Numbered from the stretch's first letter, positions 1-10,616 are shown. The stretch is DNA of 64,000 nt from Bacillota bacterium (GCA_009780065.1 WRAS01000001.1:295750-359749), one strand, 5' to 3'. Translations and numbers: made by a program. The notes: generated by a model from the letters alone, not told the origin.

Positions 1-35
1 TGCATATGTTATATTTTATATTAAAGTTAGGGGAC

Positions 36-689
36 ATGGAACAAAACAAAGAGCAATTAAAAAAACAAAGAATAAGAAATATATTAATTGCAGTCGGATG
101 TGTACTGTTGGCAACATATTTGTTGTTGTTTGTATTTACAACATGGGTGGTAATTGTACCACGTGGATATGCGGATTCACGTTATGGAAACATTCCAATC
201 GTGCGTGTGGATGGAACTGAATGGGTTTATGGATTTACCATAGCTAACCAATTTCCAGAATTAAATGATCCATCTATTTTTAGCCAGCGACGGTACTTTA
301 TGTTTAACGGTCAACTGCACCACATTCATCTTCCACAAGGAAGTTTCTTTGCGCTGCGATCAGATGAAGGACTTTCTGTAAGGAAAAATGATGAAATTCT
401 GGGTAGTTTTATTAATGAAATTGACAGACGGTCTGAGTCTAGCGTAATATCTATTTTCTTTTTGCACAATGATTCTATTTACTACAAGTTTACAGCACGG
501 AGAACTGCAATTTTTACAAGGGGTATTCTCCATGCAAGGACGACTATAAGTTTCGCTAAGTACAGATACTTCCGATTCTGTTTAATCAATTTTACTAATG
601 AACAAATTGATTTAGAGCGTTTTGGTGCGACACTAAACACAGCTTCGTCAGGAAGTTTTAAAATCAACGAAAATTTTCGAACAAGATAA
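36..689 (+). CDS. hypothetical membrane-anchored protein
   Basis: ORF with N-terminal hydrophobic helix; likely ATG at 36 rather than 6 (AGGGG just upstream). Confidence 0.6.
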   Translation: MEQNKEQLKKQRIRNILIAVGCVLLATYLLLFVFTTWVVIVPRGYADSRYGNIPIVRVDGTEWVYGFTIANQFPELNDPSIFSQRRYFMFNGQLHHIHLPQGSFFALRSDEGLSVRKNDEILGSFINEIDRRSESSVISIFFLHNDSIYYKFTARRTAIFTRGILHARTTISFAKYRYFRFCLINFTNEQIDLERFGATLNTASSGSFKINENFRTR

Positions 690-710
690 ATTTACAAAGG
701 AGAAAAATTT

Positions 711-1226
711 ATGAAAAAGATATTTATAATTTCATCTATTGGTCTTTTGCTTTTGGGTGTAGTTGGTTACTTTATTTTCGCCCTTGTTGATTGGACAAAT
801 CGAGCGTCGCCAGATGATTTCGAATTAGTGATTTCGGTGCGAGAAATAACATTACCATACGGTGATAATTTTTATATCGATGTGCGGATAAAAAATAGAA
901 GTGAGTGGGGAATACGAATTGCACATTTTAGTTCACCCGTTCGCACTTACGATATTGGAGGATGGGGTAATTTTCCAACGGGATATATTTCAGAAAATCC
1001 TACTTTCACGGTTATTCAAGGGAACAGTTATTGGCATAAAGTGCGCACATTCAGGAACGATGATTTTAATTTCGAAGCCATGCAACCTGGGATTTATGAA
1101 TTGAGATTTAATACCAATTTCTATATTAATTGGAGACCACGTGGCGTACGCTATCTTTTTACTTGGTGGCGTAACGAGCAACGTATAAATATTCAATCAG
1201 ATACAATACAGTTAACTGTTTTATAA
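711..1226 (+). CDS. hypothetical secreted protein with Ig/BsuPI-like beta domain (paralogue of next ORF)
   Basis: SD AAGGAGA upstream, signal anchor, similar layout to 1251..1724 (ASPDDFELVISV vs ATEDDFSLTISI). Confidence 0.65.
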   Translation: MKKIFIISSIGLLLLGVVGYFIFALVDWTNRASPDDFELVISVREITLPYGDNFYIDVRIKNRSEWGIRIAHFSSPVRTYDIGGWGNFPTGYISENPTFTVIQGNSYWHKVRTFRNDDFNFEAMQPGIYELRFNTNFYINWRPRGVRYLFTWWRNEQRINIQSDTIQLTVL

Positions 1227-1250
1227 GGAAACAATAAAGGAGAACTATAA

Positions 1251-1724
1251 ATGAAAAAAAAATTAGTCATTATAATTCCAATAATCGTTGTTATCGTGGG
1301 TGTTGCGATATTATCGTCCATCATGTTCTTGGGCTGGGGTCCCAGTCGCGCCACCGAGGATGATTTTTCCCTGACTATTTCGATAGACCAAACAACAGTC
1401 ATGCATGGCGAAACCATTGATGTACAGGTAACGTTAAAAAATCATACTTGGCGGGCACAGAGGATTTCTACTTTTGGGTACTTTATTGGACACATACCTC
1501 CTGGTACCTTATTTAATATGCCAGCACCTGGTGGACAAACCCCCCCCCCCACCGTGCGACTTGGCAGAGAAAAACAAAGAACTATACCCATAAGGATTCC
1601 TGACTCGCTTGCATTAGGTGAACATGAGTTATCCTTTAACTATCGCCTTAGTATAAATAGGGGTAGAAACAGTTACAGAGAGTTTGAAATTTGGTCAAAT
1701 ATTATTTTTTTGAATATAGTTTAA
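1251..1724 (+). CDS. hypothetical secreted protein, tandem paralogue; contains C11 tract
   Basis: SD AAAGGAGA upstream; signal anchor; homopolymer at 1540-1550. Confidence 0.65.
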   Translation: MKKKLVIIIPIIVVIVGVAILSSIMFLGWGPSRATEDDFSLTISIDQTTVMHGETIDVQVTLKNHTWRAQRISTFGYFIGHIPPGTLFNMPAPGGQTPPPTVRLGREKQRTIPIRIPDSLALGEHELSFNYRLSINRGRNSYREFEIWSNIIFLNIV

Positions 1725-1747
1725 AGTGATAAAAGGAGAAATTTATT

Positions 1748-4129
1748 ATGAAAAACCATTTAAGAAAAATATCAATACTTGCTCTGTTATTTATTTTTGC
1801 AATAACCCCTTTTGTAATATCACTTAATACATATGATAAGCGAAATGTTTTTGCAGGCACGAGATACATTAACGCAAAATGCAATTGCATAGATTGTGAA
1901 TGTATTGAATGTTTCTGTAAGGATTGTTGTGGTGACAATATTGTCCGCGGTGGACATCATATCAACGATATCCGCAGAAAAGTAGGATATAGTTCGGGTG
2001 AATTAGTGCGTACACACACTTTGTATGGTTATGTGACAACAAAACCAGTTTGCGATGACTCATATGAAAAGCGGGATATGCCGACTTTAAATCAATCAAA
2101 TTTTAACTCAAGTAATTATGAGATAATAACAGTTCACCAAGGGACAAACACTAACCTCGGCAGAGGTGTTAATAACGGTATTGTTGTTGTTTTACTTGCA
2201 GACGGTTTTATTGCTAACGAGATGGGTATTTTTATAAATCACGCCATATATGCATCAAATTTTCTAATAAGTATGTATCCGTTTAGTTTATTTTCGGACT
2301 TATTTACAATACATGTAATTTTTTCTAGTTCAAATCAATCAGGTGTAAGTGTACGCCATGGATGGCCTTGGAATAGGCGTGAGGTGGACAATGTCTTCGG
2401 AAGTTATGAGCCAGAAAGTGGTCGTATTGGCATGCCTCGCTGGGGAAGAAACCGTGCCAGATTTAATGCCAATTATTTCTTTGGTAAAGTAGATATGATT
2501 CAGGTAATTGCAAATTCTAACAGATTCGGCGGGACCGCTTTTATTTGGGATAATGGTTATTATGGATACGAGATACCTTGTCTTATAGGTCCAGCAGTCT
2601 CCGTAGCACTAACAACAGTACATAACCAGTTTGCTGGTGGCTGGGTAAGAACATTTATCCATGAATTCGGGCACTCATTTGGAAATTTGGCGGACGAGCA
2701 TAGATATAATAGAGCAGTGTGGGAAACTGCTAATCTAACAACAGAAAGCAATAACACCAGCGTGCGTTGGAGTCATTGGGTTGGACATGGTGACACAGGT
2801 CATGGTGCAATCGGTGTATACAGAAATGATCATGCTCCATCTGGGCATGCAATCCCAATGCGAATGGATAGATGTTTAATGTCACGGGCGACCAACACAG
2901 CTCGCCCATTCTGCGCAGTCTGTTCCTCTGAACTAGTCCGTCGTATGGCACAGCATCATTCTGGTGAAACTTTTGAACCGCGAATTACTGCTAACCAGAC
3001 ACATATAACAGTCCAACAAAACCCACGAAACAGAATTCTTCCATATGCATTCAGCGGAAATACAATGGTGCAACACGTAACAATCCCACAAGGAATAAAT
3101 TCAATAGGAAGATATGCCTTCTTGGGTGCAACTAATTTGCGAACAATACTAAGTATGTCATTTGTTGCACCGCCAATGATTGACAACACAACCTTCGCAG
3201 GCTTGGATAGATCGCGTATTACAGTAATAGTTGTTCCAGGATTTATTGGTGCATTTCGCAACGCAGGATGGACAGGTTTCAATATTGTTGACCCTCATTT
3301 TTTCGCCGGCGGCTCTGGTACACCCTCTGACCCATTTTTAATAAGCAACGCAACACATTTAAATAATATCAGATACGCGGCATCAGCCTACTTCCACCTC
3401 ACCAACAACATCTATCTCACAGGCACTTGGACTCCGATCCAAACATTTGGTGGCACAATCAACGGGAACAACCATGTTATCAGCGGCATGAATTTCACAA
3501 TGCCAGGGACACAGTTGGACAGCGCATTACACATCGGAATGATACGAAACTTGACGGGCATGATACGTAACCTAAGGATTGCCAACAGTCACGTTGAGTT
3601 CGGTCCCAACCACAATGGCAATGGCACACTACGTGCGGGTATCTTGGCGGGATCCATTTGGCGTACAGGTGTCGTGGATAATGTAAGAATAGAAAACAGT
3701 CATGTGATCACACATCGGCAGCAGTCTGAAATGGGTGGTCTGGCGGGCGAGGTCAATGGAACAGTACGAAATGTAAGGGTAATAAACACACAACTAGATG
3801 GTAACGGCGACATCGGCGGAGTCGCAGGTGTAGTGCAATCAAACGGCGAAATCAGGGCAAGTTTCGTGGTCAATATAAACGTCTGGTATTGGCGTGCTGG
3901 TGTTAACAGAAGTGTGGGTGGAATTACTGGCGCATTACGCGGTGGGTCTGTGCTAGTCAACCGTGTGGAAGGTTTTCATATAACACTTGCAAACAATACG
4001 TCAGGTTCTTTCTTTGGAAGACTTGTCGGCTGGTGCAATGGTGCGGGTACAATAACGCACTACCAAGAAAACAATGTAACATTCCAACCATCCAACACCC
4101 AAGTACCTAGACGCATTGGCAATCGGTGA
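1748..4129 (+). CDS. secreted M64-type metallopeptidase with N-terminal Cys cluster, BspA-like LRR and GLUG-like repeats
   Basis: HEFGHSFGNLADEH metal-binding motif; signal peptide; YAFSGNTMVQHVTIPQGINSIGRYAF LRR_5-like; GLUG-like C-terminus. Confidence 0.8.
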   Translation: MKNHLRKISILALLFIFAITPFVISLNTYDKRNVFAGTRYINAKCNCIDCECIECFCKDCCGDNIVRGGHHINDIRRKVGYSSGELVRTHTLYGYVTTKPVCDDSYEKRDMPTLNQSNFNSSNYEIITVHQGTNTNLGRGVNNGIVVVLLADGFIANEMGIFINHAIYASNFLISMYPFSLFSDLFTIHVIFSSSNQSGVSVRHGWPWNRREVDNVFGSYEPESGRIGMPRWGRNRARFNANYFFGKVDMIQVIANSNRFGGTAFIWDNGYYGYEIPCLIGPAVSVALTTVHNQFAGGWVRTFIHEFGHSFGNLADEHRYNRAVWETANLTTESNNTSVRWSHWVGHGDTGHGAIGVYRNDHAPSGHAIPMRMDRCLMSRATNTARPFCAVCSSELVRRMAQHHSGETFEPRITANQTHITVQQNPRNRILPYAFSGNTMVQHVTIPQGINSIGRYAFLGATNLRTILSMSFVAPPMIDNTTFAGLDRSRITVIVVPGFIGAFRNAGWTGFNIVDPHFFAGGSGTPSDPFLISNATHLNNIRYAASAYFHLTNNIYLTGTWTPIQTFGGTINGNNHVISGMNFTMPGTQLDSALHIGMIRNLTGMIRNLRIANSHVEFGPNHNGNGTLRAGILAGSIWRTGVVDNVRIENSHVITHRQQSEMGGLAGEVNGTVRNVRVINTQLDGNGDIGGVAGVVQSNGEIRASFVVNINVWYWRAGVNRSVGGITGALRGGSVLVNRVEGFHITLANNTSGSFFGRLVGWCNGAGTITHYQENNVTFQPSNTQVPRRIGNR

Positions 4130-4142
4130 AATAAATTAAAAG

Positions 4143-4171
4143 TTGCAAAGTTTGTCCAAAAAACGTATAAT
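4143..4171 (+). promoter_or_regulatory. SigA-type promoter for ppc
   Basis: TTGCAA-17-TATAAT. Confidence 0.7.
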
Positions 4172-4200
4172 GCCATATTACACGATGGGAGGATTTTATA

Positions 4201-6978
4201 ATGCTGTACCTGCTGGATAACCTTAAAAACAAAAAGAATACCCAGGCTGAATTGAATGCCGCGACCCAGGCACTGAACAAAGATATTAATTTACTTGGAC
4301 GTATGTTGGGTGACACAATTCTTGGCGTGGATGGAAAAGAGACCCTTGAATTAATTGAAAAACTCCGCGGGCTTTCTATGGGGGGGGACAGGGACTATAC
4401 CATGTGGAAAAAATTATTACAGAAACTGTCGGACGAAGAAATGAACAAAGTTGTGCGTGCCGCGGTCTGTTTCTCGATTTTATCTAACATAGCCGAGGAT
4501 CATCACCATAACCTTCGTTGGCGCAAACAAAGAATTGAATTTCCAACACCCGGAGAAGACAGTCTAGAGGCCAGTATTGAATTTGCAAAAAAGAACGGAT
4601 ACACAAAAAAAGACCTTAAAGACTTTTTTCAAAATGCATATATTGCGCCTGTACTAACCGCCCATCCAACCGAGGTCCAGCGTCGCACAATACGCGATAT
4701 CATAAAGGCAATTACCAAATTACTGGATAACCGTGATTCTGGTGCAAGAACAAAAGAAGAACATGATGAAATTGAAACTGGGTTGCGTGCAGAGATATTA
4801 AAACTGTGGCAAACACGTGTGCTTCGCAGTATCAAGCCATCCGTACTGGACGAGGTCGAGAATGTGCTTTCATTTTTTACTTCCACCTTCTTGACTGCGG
4901 TACCGCAACTATATACCAATGTGGAACGTGCAATTGGGGAAGATAACCTTCCAAACTTTTTACAGGTTGCCAGTTGGATTGGTGGAGACCGTGATGGACA
5001 TCCATTTGTAGATGCAAATGTGTTAACCGAAACACTTTCGCGACATGCGGAGAGGGCATTATCATTTTACATTGCCGAAGTGGGACGATTATTCAGTGAA
5101 TTGCCCATTTCTACGTTAAAGAACAAAATGCCTACAGGACTGCAAGAGTTAATTTCGACCTCGCCAGATTGCTGCCCGCATCATGCAGACGAACCATATC
5201 GCTTGGCACTTTCTGCAATCCAAGCCAGACTGGTTGCAACATACGAACAAATTATCGGAAGAATGCCTCCGGTAATAATTGATTCTTTTGTGCGTAACTC
5301 AACGGCCACTCCATATGACCAACCACAAGATCTGGTTGCCGATTTAATGATTATCGAAGAATCTCTTGAACACCAAGGTCTGAAGCTACTGGCACAGGAA
5401 AAAGTCAAAAAACTAACATACGCTGTACGTGTGTTCGGATGGACATTGGCACCGCTGGACATTCGACAAAATTCGGCAATCCACGGGCGTACAGTGGCCG
5501 AGTTAATCCAGGTTGCAAACCCAGGTACGGATTACCTTAAACTAGACGAAGCGGGTCGGGTTAAAATACTTTTGGAAACTCTGTCTTCTCCACGTCCATT
5601 GGTTTCTCGCCATGTTGACTATAATGCGGAAACCAAGAAAGAACTGGCAATCTTTGATGCGGCGCGGAATTCTCAATTACGTTATGGAATCGGTTGTATT
5701 CGCCAGGCAATTATATCCATGACAAATGATTTATCTGATTTGTTGGAACTGGCTGTTTTATTAAAAGAATCTGGAATTTTGCGCGACAAGGTCGTGGATG
5801 TGAATCTTGTACCACTGTTTGAAACCATCGAAGACCTTCACAATGCACCGCGCATTATGGAGGAACTGCTTTCATTACCATTTTACAAAGAATTACTTGC
5901 CAGTCGCGGCAACGTGCAAGAGGTTATGATAGGTTATTCCGATAGTAACAAAGACGGGGGTTTCCTGACATCAAGATGGGAACTGTACCGCGCTGAGGCT
6001 CGACTAGTAAAATTATTTGAAAAGTACGGCGTAAAAATCAGAATATTTCATGGAAGCGGGGGCTCGGTCAGTCGTGGCGGAGGCAAGAGTTACGACGCAA
6101 TAATGGCACAACCAAAAGGTGCGGTGCAAGGACACATACGCCTAACCGAACAGGGCGAGGTCATCAACGCCAAATACAGCAACGCAAAGGTGGGTAAGAG
6201 GAATCTAGAGGTCATCGTAGCCGCCACACTCGCAGCCACCGCAAAACCCGCCAGCACAGAACCGTCTGAACAATTTATGAACGCGCTGGGCGAATTGTCT
6301 GATGCTGCATTTGATGCATATCAATCCTTGGTCTATCAAACAAAAGGGTTCGAGGATTATTTCTGGCAATCCACCGTGATATCCGAAATTGCTTCGTTAA
6401 ATATTGGTTCACGTCCGGCTAGTCGTAATGCCAGTCGCAGTGTTCGTGACCTGCGCGCCATCCCTTGGGTGTTTTCGTGGGCGCAATGCCGTGTAATATT
6501 GCCAAGTTGGTTTGGATTTGGTACCGCAGTGGAGACTTTTCTGAAAAAACATGGAAAAGAAAAAGGCATAAAATTGTTGCAAGACATGAAAGGAAATTGG
6601 CCTATCTTTTCAACATTATTGTCTAATATGGAAATGGCACTTGCAAAAGCCGATATGACAATTGCCGCGCAATATGCCGAATTGGTTTCGGATAAACAAT
6701 TACGTGAATCTGTTTTTGGTCGAATTAAATCGGAATATGAACGTACGTGTACATACCTATTGGCTATTACTGGGCAAAAAACATTATTGGAAAATAACCC
6801 GGTATTAGGTATGGTTATTGCAAACCGTCTGCCACATCTGGATCCATTAAACTATGCCCAGGTTGAACTGTTGCGCCGTTACCGAAAAGGCGGGGCAGAC
6901 GAAACCTGCGACCAAATTCGCAAAGGAATCCATACATCAATTAACGCGATTGCATCTGTCATGCGTAACAGCGGGTGA
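4201..6978 (+). CDS. ppc: phosphoenolpyruvate carboxylase
   Basis: TAHPTEVQRRT, GYSDSNKDGG, FHGSGGSVSRGGG motifs. Confidence 0.97.
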   Translation: MLYLLDNLKNKKNTQAELNAATQALNKDINLLGRMLGDTILGVDGKETLELIEKLRGLSMGGDRDYTMWKKLLQKLSDEEMNKVVRAAVCFSILSNIAEDHHHNLRWRKQRIEFPTPGEDSLEASIEFAKKNGYTKKDLKDFFQNAYIAPVLTAHPTEVQRRTIRDIIKAITKLLDNRDSGARTKEEHDEIETGLRAEILKLWQTRVLRSIKPSVLDEVENVLSFFTSTFLTAVPQLYTNVERAIGEDNLPNFLQVASWIGGDRDGHPFVDANVLTETLSRHAERALSFYIAEVGRLFSELPISTLKNKMPTGLQELISTSPDCCPHHADEPYRLALSAIQARLVATYEQIIGRMPPVIIDSFVRNSTATPYDQPQDLVADLMIIEESLEHQGLKLLAQEKVKKLTYAVRVFGWTLAPLDIRQNSAIHGRTVAELIQVANPGTDYLKLDEAGRVKILLETLSSPRPLVSRHVDYNAETKKELAIFDAARNSQLRYGIGCIRQAIISMTNDLSDLLELAVLLKESGILRDKVVDVNLVPLFETIEDLHNAPRIMEELLSLPFYKELLASRGNVQEVMIGYSDSNKDGGFLTSRWELYRAEARLVKLFEKYGVKIRIFHGSGGSVSRGGGKSYDAIMAQPKGAVQGHIRLTEQGEVINAKYSNAKVGKRNLEVIVAATLAATAKPASTEPSEQFMNALGELSDAAFDAYQSLVYQTKGFEDYFWQSTVISEIASLNIGSRPASRNASRSVRDLRAIPWVFSWAQCRVILPSWFGFGTAVETFLKKHGKEKGIKLLQDMKGNWPIFSTLLSNMEMALAKADMTIAAQYAELVSDKQLRESVFGRIKSEYERTCTYLLAITGQKTLLENNPVLGMVIANRLPHLDPLNYAQVELLRRYRKGGADETCDQIRKGIHTSINAIASVMRNSG

Positions 6979-7031
6979 GGTATAAACAAAAATATTTGTC
7001 ATTTTTGCAAAAACTGCTTATACTTTTAAAT

Positions 7032-9467
7032 ATGAAGAAAATTTTATCCTTTTTTTTGATAGGGTGCTTTTTGATTGTCTCCCTTGTAATGGCAGGTTTT
7101 GACAGGGTCGGTATACAATCGGTAAATGCGACAATTGGTATATCACCGCATTACACTATTCACAGAGTCGGCTACGTTTATGACGATGGCGTTGGTGCGA
7201 ATGTTCAACAATCTTTGTTTGAAACGACCGGCATCAATCGTGATGTTGCAGACGAATTATTGAAAATATTGCGTGCAGTTTCTGGAAATAACTTGAATGC
7301 AACGCGCGATGCATCGCATTTTTCTGAATGGGCGCGCGGCGAGCCAGACGAACTGGTGCCAACAGCAGAAACTGTTAACATAACAATAATGGTAGAGGGG
7401 GTTCCAACGCCCACACCATTTCCACTTTATCAATTTTTATCGGGCTCGGTATATTTGCAACTTTTTGAACAAATTGGCACGGCACCGGGTAATCTGAACC
7501 CATTCCCAGCCAGCGAAGCCGATATTATTTCACAATTCACTTCACGAATGTGGCAAGTTGTTTACATGCGTGACGGGGTGGTCACGTTATGGATGACAGA
7601 ACCATACAGAGCAAGTCAATTCGGTGGAACCCAAGGAACAATTGTTCAATACGCGGATTCATTACTGCGACCAAATTTGCTTAATGATTTTACTGGGAAC
7701 ACAGATGGTGATTTATCGGGCGTTGTGGGTGGTGTGCTGGGATATTTTCCTGCTGCGGTTTCGACAATCGTGCCTATGGACGAAATAGAATGGCAGGACC
7801 AAGATAACCAACCAATAGTATTTGGGGGGAGTCTGGCAGAGGCAAGACCCTTTAATAATCCTCAAACACAAGATATGATTTGGATACCATCGCATTACGA
7901 AGTTGCACGCCAAACTGGCTGTACAGCGAGATGGGGACAACGAAGCGGTGGTCTTTTAATAAATTGTAACAGACATGGTCTTTGGCAGATGAGTGGTTTT
8001 GACAGAAGTTTTATGAACCACGTTGGCTGGACAGTCGCTGGAGTAACAGATGCATGGTTGCGCTCGGGATCTACAAGCGGTGCGAATGTTGCATCTTCCA
8101 TATGGCATGGTACTGGGAACGCGTCTGGTAATGGCAGCGGGTGGCCGCAAAGTTTCGGAATCCGTCCAGCAATTCATATAGACATCGCATCTTTACTTGA
8201 AACACCGCTAGAGGCACCAGTTGTTACTGTAACTCGTCCGGCGGCAAATCAATTGATTGCTTCGTGGAATGGAATACAGGATGCAGTTTCTTATCGTATT
8301 CGTGTAAATAACAGTGGCGCATGGCAGACGCAGACAGCCACAACATTTGTACACACAATAACGACTACAGGTACAACGACTTTTGAGGTTCAAGCCATAA
8401 GTGCAGGTCACAACCAAATATATTCTACAATTACAAGTGAGAGTTTCACGGTCAACCAGGAACAACTAGTGGCACCTTCCAACCTGGAAATTAGTTCAGC
8501 AGGTGTTCTCACTTGGGATTCAACCAATTCGCTGGGAACATACATTGTCTATCGAAATAACACAGCATACAGCACAGAATTAAATGCGACATCATGGACA
8601 ATTCCAACCACTTGGCCATCTGGTACATGGAATTTGCAGGTCCGTGCGACCGCACCATCATCGCATACATGGTTCACAAATAGTAATCTCAGTACGGGGA
8701 CAACCCATCAAACATGGACTGTGACAAGAGTGATTCAAGGTGTTCAAACACCTAACACAGTTGTAGATGGTAAACAATTTACACAACCAAATAATCCAAC
8801 CCCACCTGCGGGACATCATTTTGTTCATTGGGCATTGGGCTCGCTTACTGGTGCGGAATTTGACTTCACAACACCAATTACGAATGACATTTATCTTTAC
8901 GCTGTATTTGCAAAAAATACACACATTGTAACCTTGGTTATTAATGGGGTGGACTTTCCGCAGGCACCGATTGATTGGGGTACAAACTTTGCGCGACCAC
9001 CTGACCCAACGCCGCCTAGCGGTTATCAATTTCAATGGTGGGCACTTGGTTCTTCGGATGGTAGTTTTCATTTCTTTGATAACACAATTACCTCGGACAT
9101 ACGCTTGTACGCTGTTTTTTCACTCCTTACTAATCATGTTCTTACATTAATGGTAAATGGTGTTCCACAAAATCTTCCGCCAACCAATATCGTAAATCTT
9201 TCTGTATTCGCACCAACACCACCTGTTGGCTATATATTTTCTGGTTGGGCAAAAACCGAGGGTGGGGAAGTCGTACATACACCATATCAGGGTTCAATAA
9301 CGTTGACGGGAGATTTAACACTTTTTGCTGTATTCACACCACACGTTGATTACGGTAGCGCCGATGGTCCGTCGTTGATATTGATTGTTGGGGCAGTATT
9401 GCTGGGTTTCCTTGTCATAGGCGGCATTACAATTTTCTTTGTGTTACGCAGAAGAAAGAGTGTTTAG
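7032..9467 (+). CDS. surface protein with FN3-like and InlB B-type repeats and C-terminal TM anchor
   Basis: signal peptide MKKILSFFLIGCFL; repeats PPxGxxFxxWALG...LYAVF; C-term LILIVGAVLLGFLVIGGITIFFVLRRRKSV; start ATG 7032. Confidence 0.8.
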   Translation: MKKILSFFLIGCFLIVSLVMAGFDRVGIQSVNATIGISPHYTIHRVGYVYDDGVGANVQQSLFETTGINRDVADELLKILRAVSGNNLNATRDASHFSEWARGEPDELVPTAETVNITIMVEGVPTPTPFPLYQFLSGSVYLQLFEQIGTAPGNLNPFPASEADIISQFTSRMWQVVYMRDGVVTLWMTEPYRASQFGGTQGTIVQYADSLLRPNLLNDFTGNTDGDLSGVVGGVLGYFPAAVSTIVPMDEIEWQDQDNQPIVFGGSLAEARPFNNPQTQDMIWIPSHYEVARQTGCTARWGQRSGGLLINCNRHGLWQMSGFDRSFMNHVGWTVAGVTDAWLRSGSTSGANVASSIWHGTGNASGNGSGWPQSFGIRPAIHIDIASLLETPLEAPVVTVTRPAANQLIASWNGIQDAVSYRIRVNNSGAWQTQTATTFVHTITTTGTTTFEVQAISAGHNQIYSTITSESFTVNQEQLVAPSNLEISSAGVLTWDSTNSLGTYIVYRNNTAYSTELNATSWTIPTTWPSGTWNLQVRATAPSSHTWFTNSNLSTGTTHQTWTVTRVIQGVQTPNTVVDGKQFTQPNNPTPPAGHHFVHWALGSLTGAEFDFTTPITNDIYLYAVFAKNTHIVTLVINGVDFPQAPIDWGTNFARPPDPTPPSGYQFQWWALGSSDGSFHFFDNTITSDIRLYAVFSLLTNHVLTLMVNGVPQNLPPTNIVNLSVFAPTPPVGYIFSGWAKTEGGEVVHTPYQGSITLTGDLTLFAVFTPHVDYGSADGPSLILIVGAVLLGFLVIGGITIFFVLRRRKSV

Positions 9468-9472
9468 TGTGT

Positions 9473-9978
9473 ATGGGAAAGGCAATTGTTATATCTTGTT
9501 TTGCAGGACTGGGAAAAACCACAGTTGCGAAAAAGTATCAGAATGTTTATGATTTACAGACTTCGGCTTTTAGGCGTGATCCAAGCATAAAGGTTAAAAA
9601 TTACGAAAAACAAAAAGGGTTTGATTCAAATATAACAAATCCAGATTTCCCGCAGAACTATCTTGATGCGTTAAAAGATGCTAGGACAAAATATAATATC
9701 GTACTTGTCACGATGGCGCACGACATACGAGAACTTTTAGAACAAAACGATATACCATTTTTTTTTTCGTGATACCAGAAAAGACGGAATCTTTCAAAAA
9801 AGGACTTGTTGTGCGATGTCAAGAACGTGGTAACAATGACGCATTTGTAAATTACATTGCTGAAAACTTCGATAAACTAAGTCGCGACCAAAAAGACTAC
9901 AAAAATAAAATCCTAGTTTGTAAGGAACACAAGTTCTTAGAGGATTTATTGTTGCAAGAAAATTTACTCGCGGAATAA
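9473..9978 (+). pseudogene. P-loop ATPase/kinase-like protein split by a frameshift in a T10 tract
   Basis: ORF 9467..9772 (SCFAGLGKTTVAKKY P-loop) and ORF 9769..9978 join in frame if T10 (9758-9767) is read with a net +1 or -2 nt change. Confidence 0.6.
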
Positions 9979-10208
9979 GCGAAAAAATATTCGGTCTTTT
10001 GCATTAATGTTAAAACCGAAGGCAGGGGGCATTTATGATAGAGTGTGTTATCCTGTGAGTAAACTTTTTGAAAAGCGTTTTGCAAGGATTTACGAAGGGA
10101 AAATAGTTATTGCCCCGCAACCCAAAAATGAGCCTGAGGGCTGCCAAAAAGTCATTTGGCGATACTTGGTAGTCCGTGGAAGTTGCTGCCGCAAAAGGTC
10201 GAAATTGT

Positions 10209-10616
10209 TTATCTCTTAAAAATCTCTTTTCCAGAAAATATACTTTTGACATTCCACTTTTTCATCAGTTTTGATTTTTCGATTTCAAATTTTTCATTTG
10301 ATATTTGACGCAGACGCAAACCAACCAAAAAGCAGTTAAAAGCCATCCTAAAACCTCCGCGATAGAGTACAAATAACTTTTTTCCGTTTGCCAATTCGTT
10401 TAACAGTTCATATGTTTCGTCTGGGCTGGGATGCCAATGGTGGTCGAACTCACCGCTTCTGAATGATAAATAGTCATCATCCACCACTATTTCCAATAAC
10501 TCATGGAAGTTCACAGTTATTACTTGCATATCTTCTGATAAAGAAATCTTATCTGCAATAGTAGAATTGTCCTTTAGACTATCAAAAACTTCTCGCATTG
10601 TTTCAAATTTGCCCAT
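10209..10616 (-). CDS. hypothetical protein
   Basis: 135-aa ORF; TATAAT 6 nt upstream of ATG. Confidence 0.6.
   Translation of the reverse strand: MGKFETMREVFDSLKDNSTIADKISLSEDMQVITVNFHELLEIVVDDDYLSFRSGEFDHHWHPSPDETYELLNELANGKKLFVLYRGGFRMAFNCFLVGLRLRQISNEKFEIEKSKLMKKWNVKSIFSGKEIFKR

Noticed and set aside
4380-4387. G8 run in ppc
   Set aside because: In frame within an intact, conserved housekeeping gene; shorter than typical contingency tracts
8658-9071. 137-aa antisense ORF and many similar antisense ORFs within surface-protein and core genes
   Set aside because: Overlap well-supported coding regions on the opposite strand and lack RBS and domain signals
10007-10219. 70-aa ORF and overlapping antisense ORFs
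   Set aside because: No SD, unusual composition, coincides with a highly structured segment more likely noncoding
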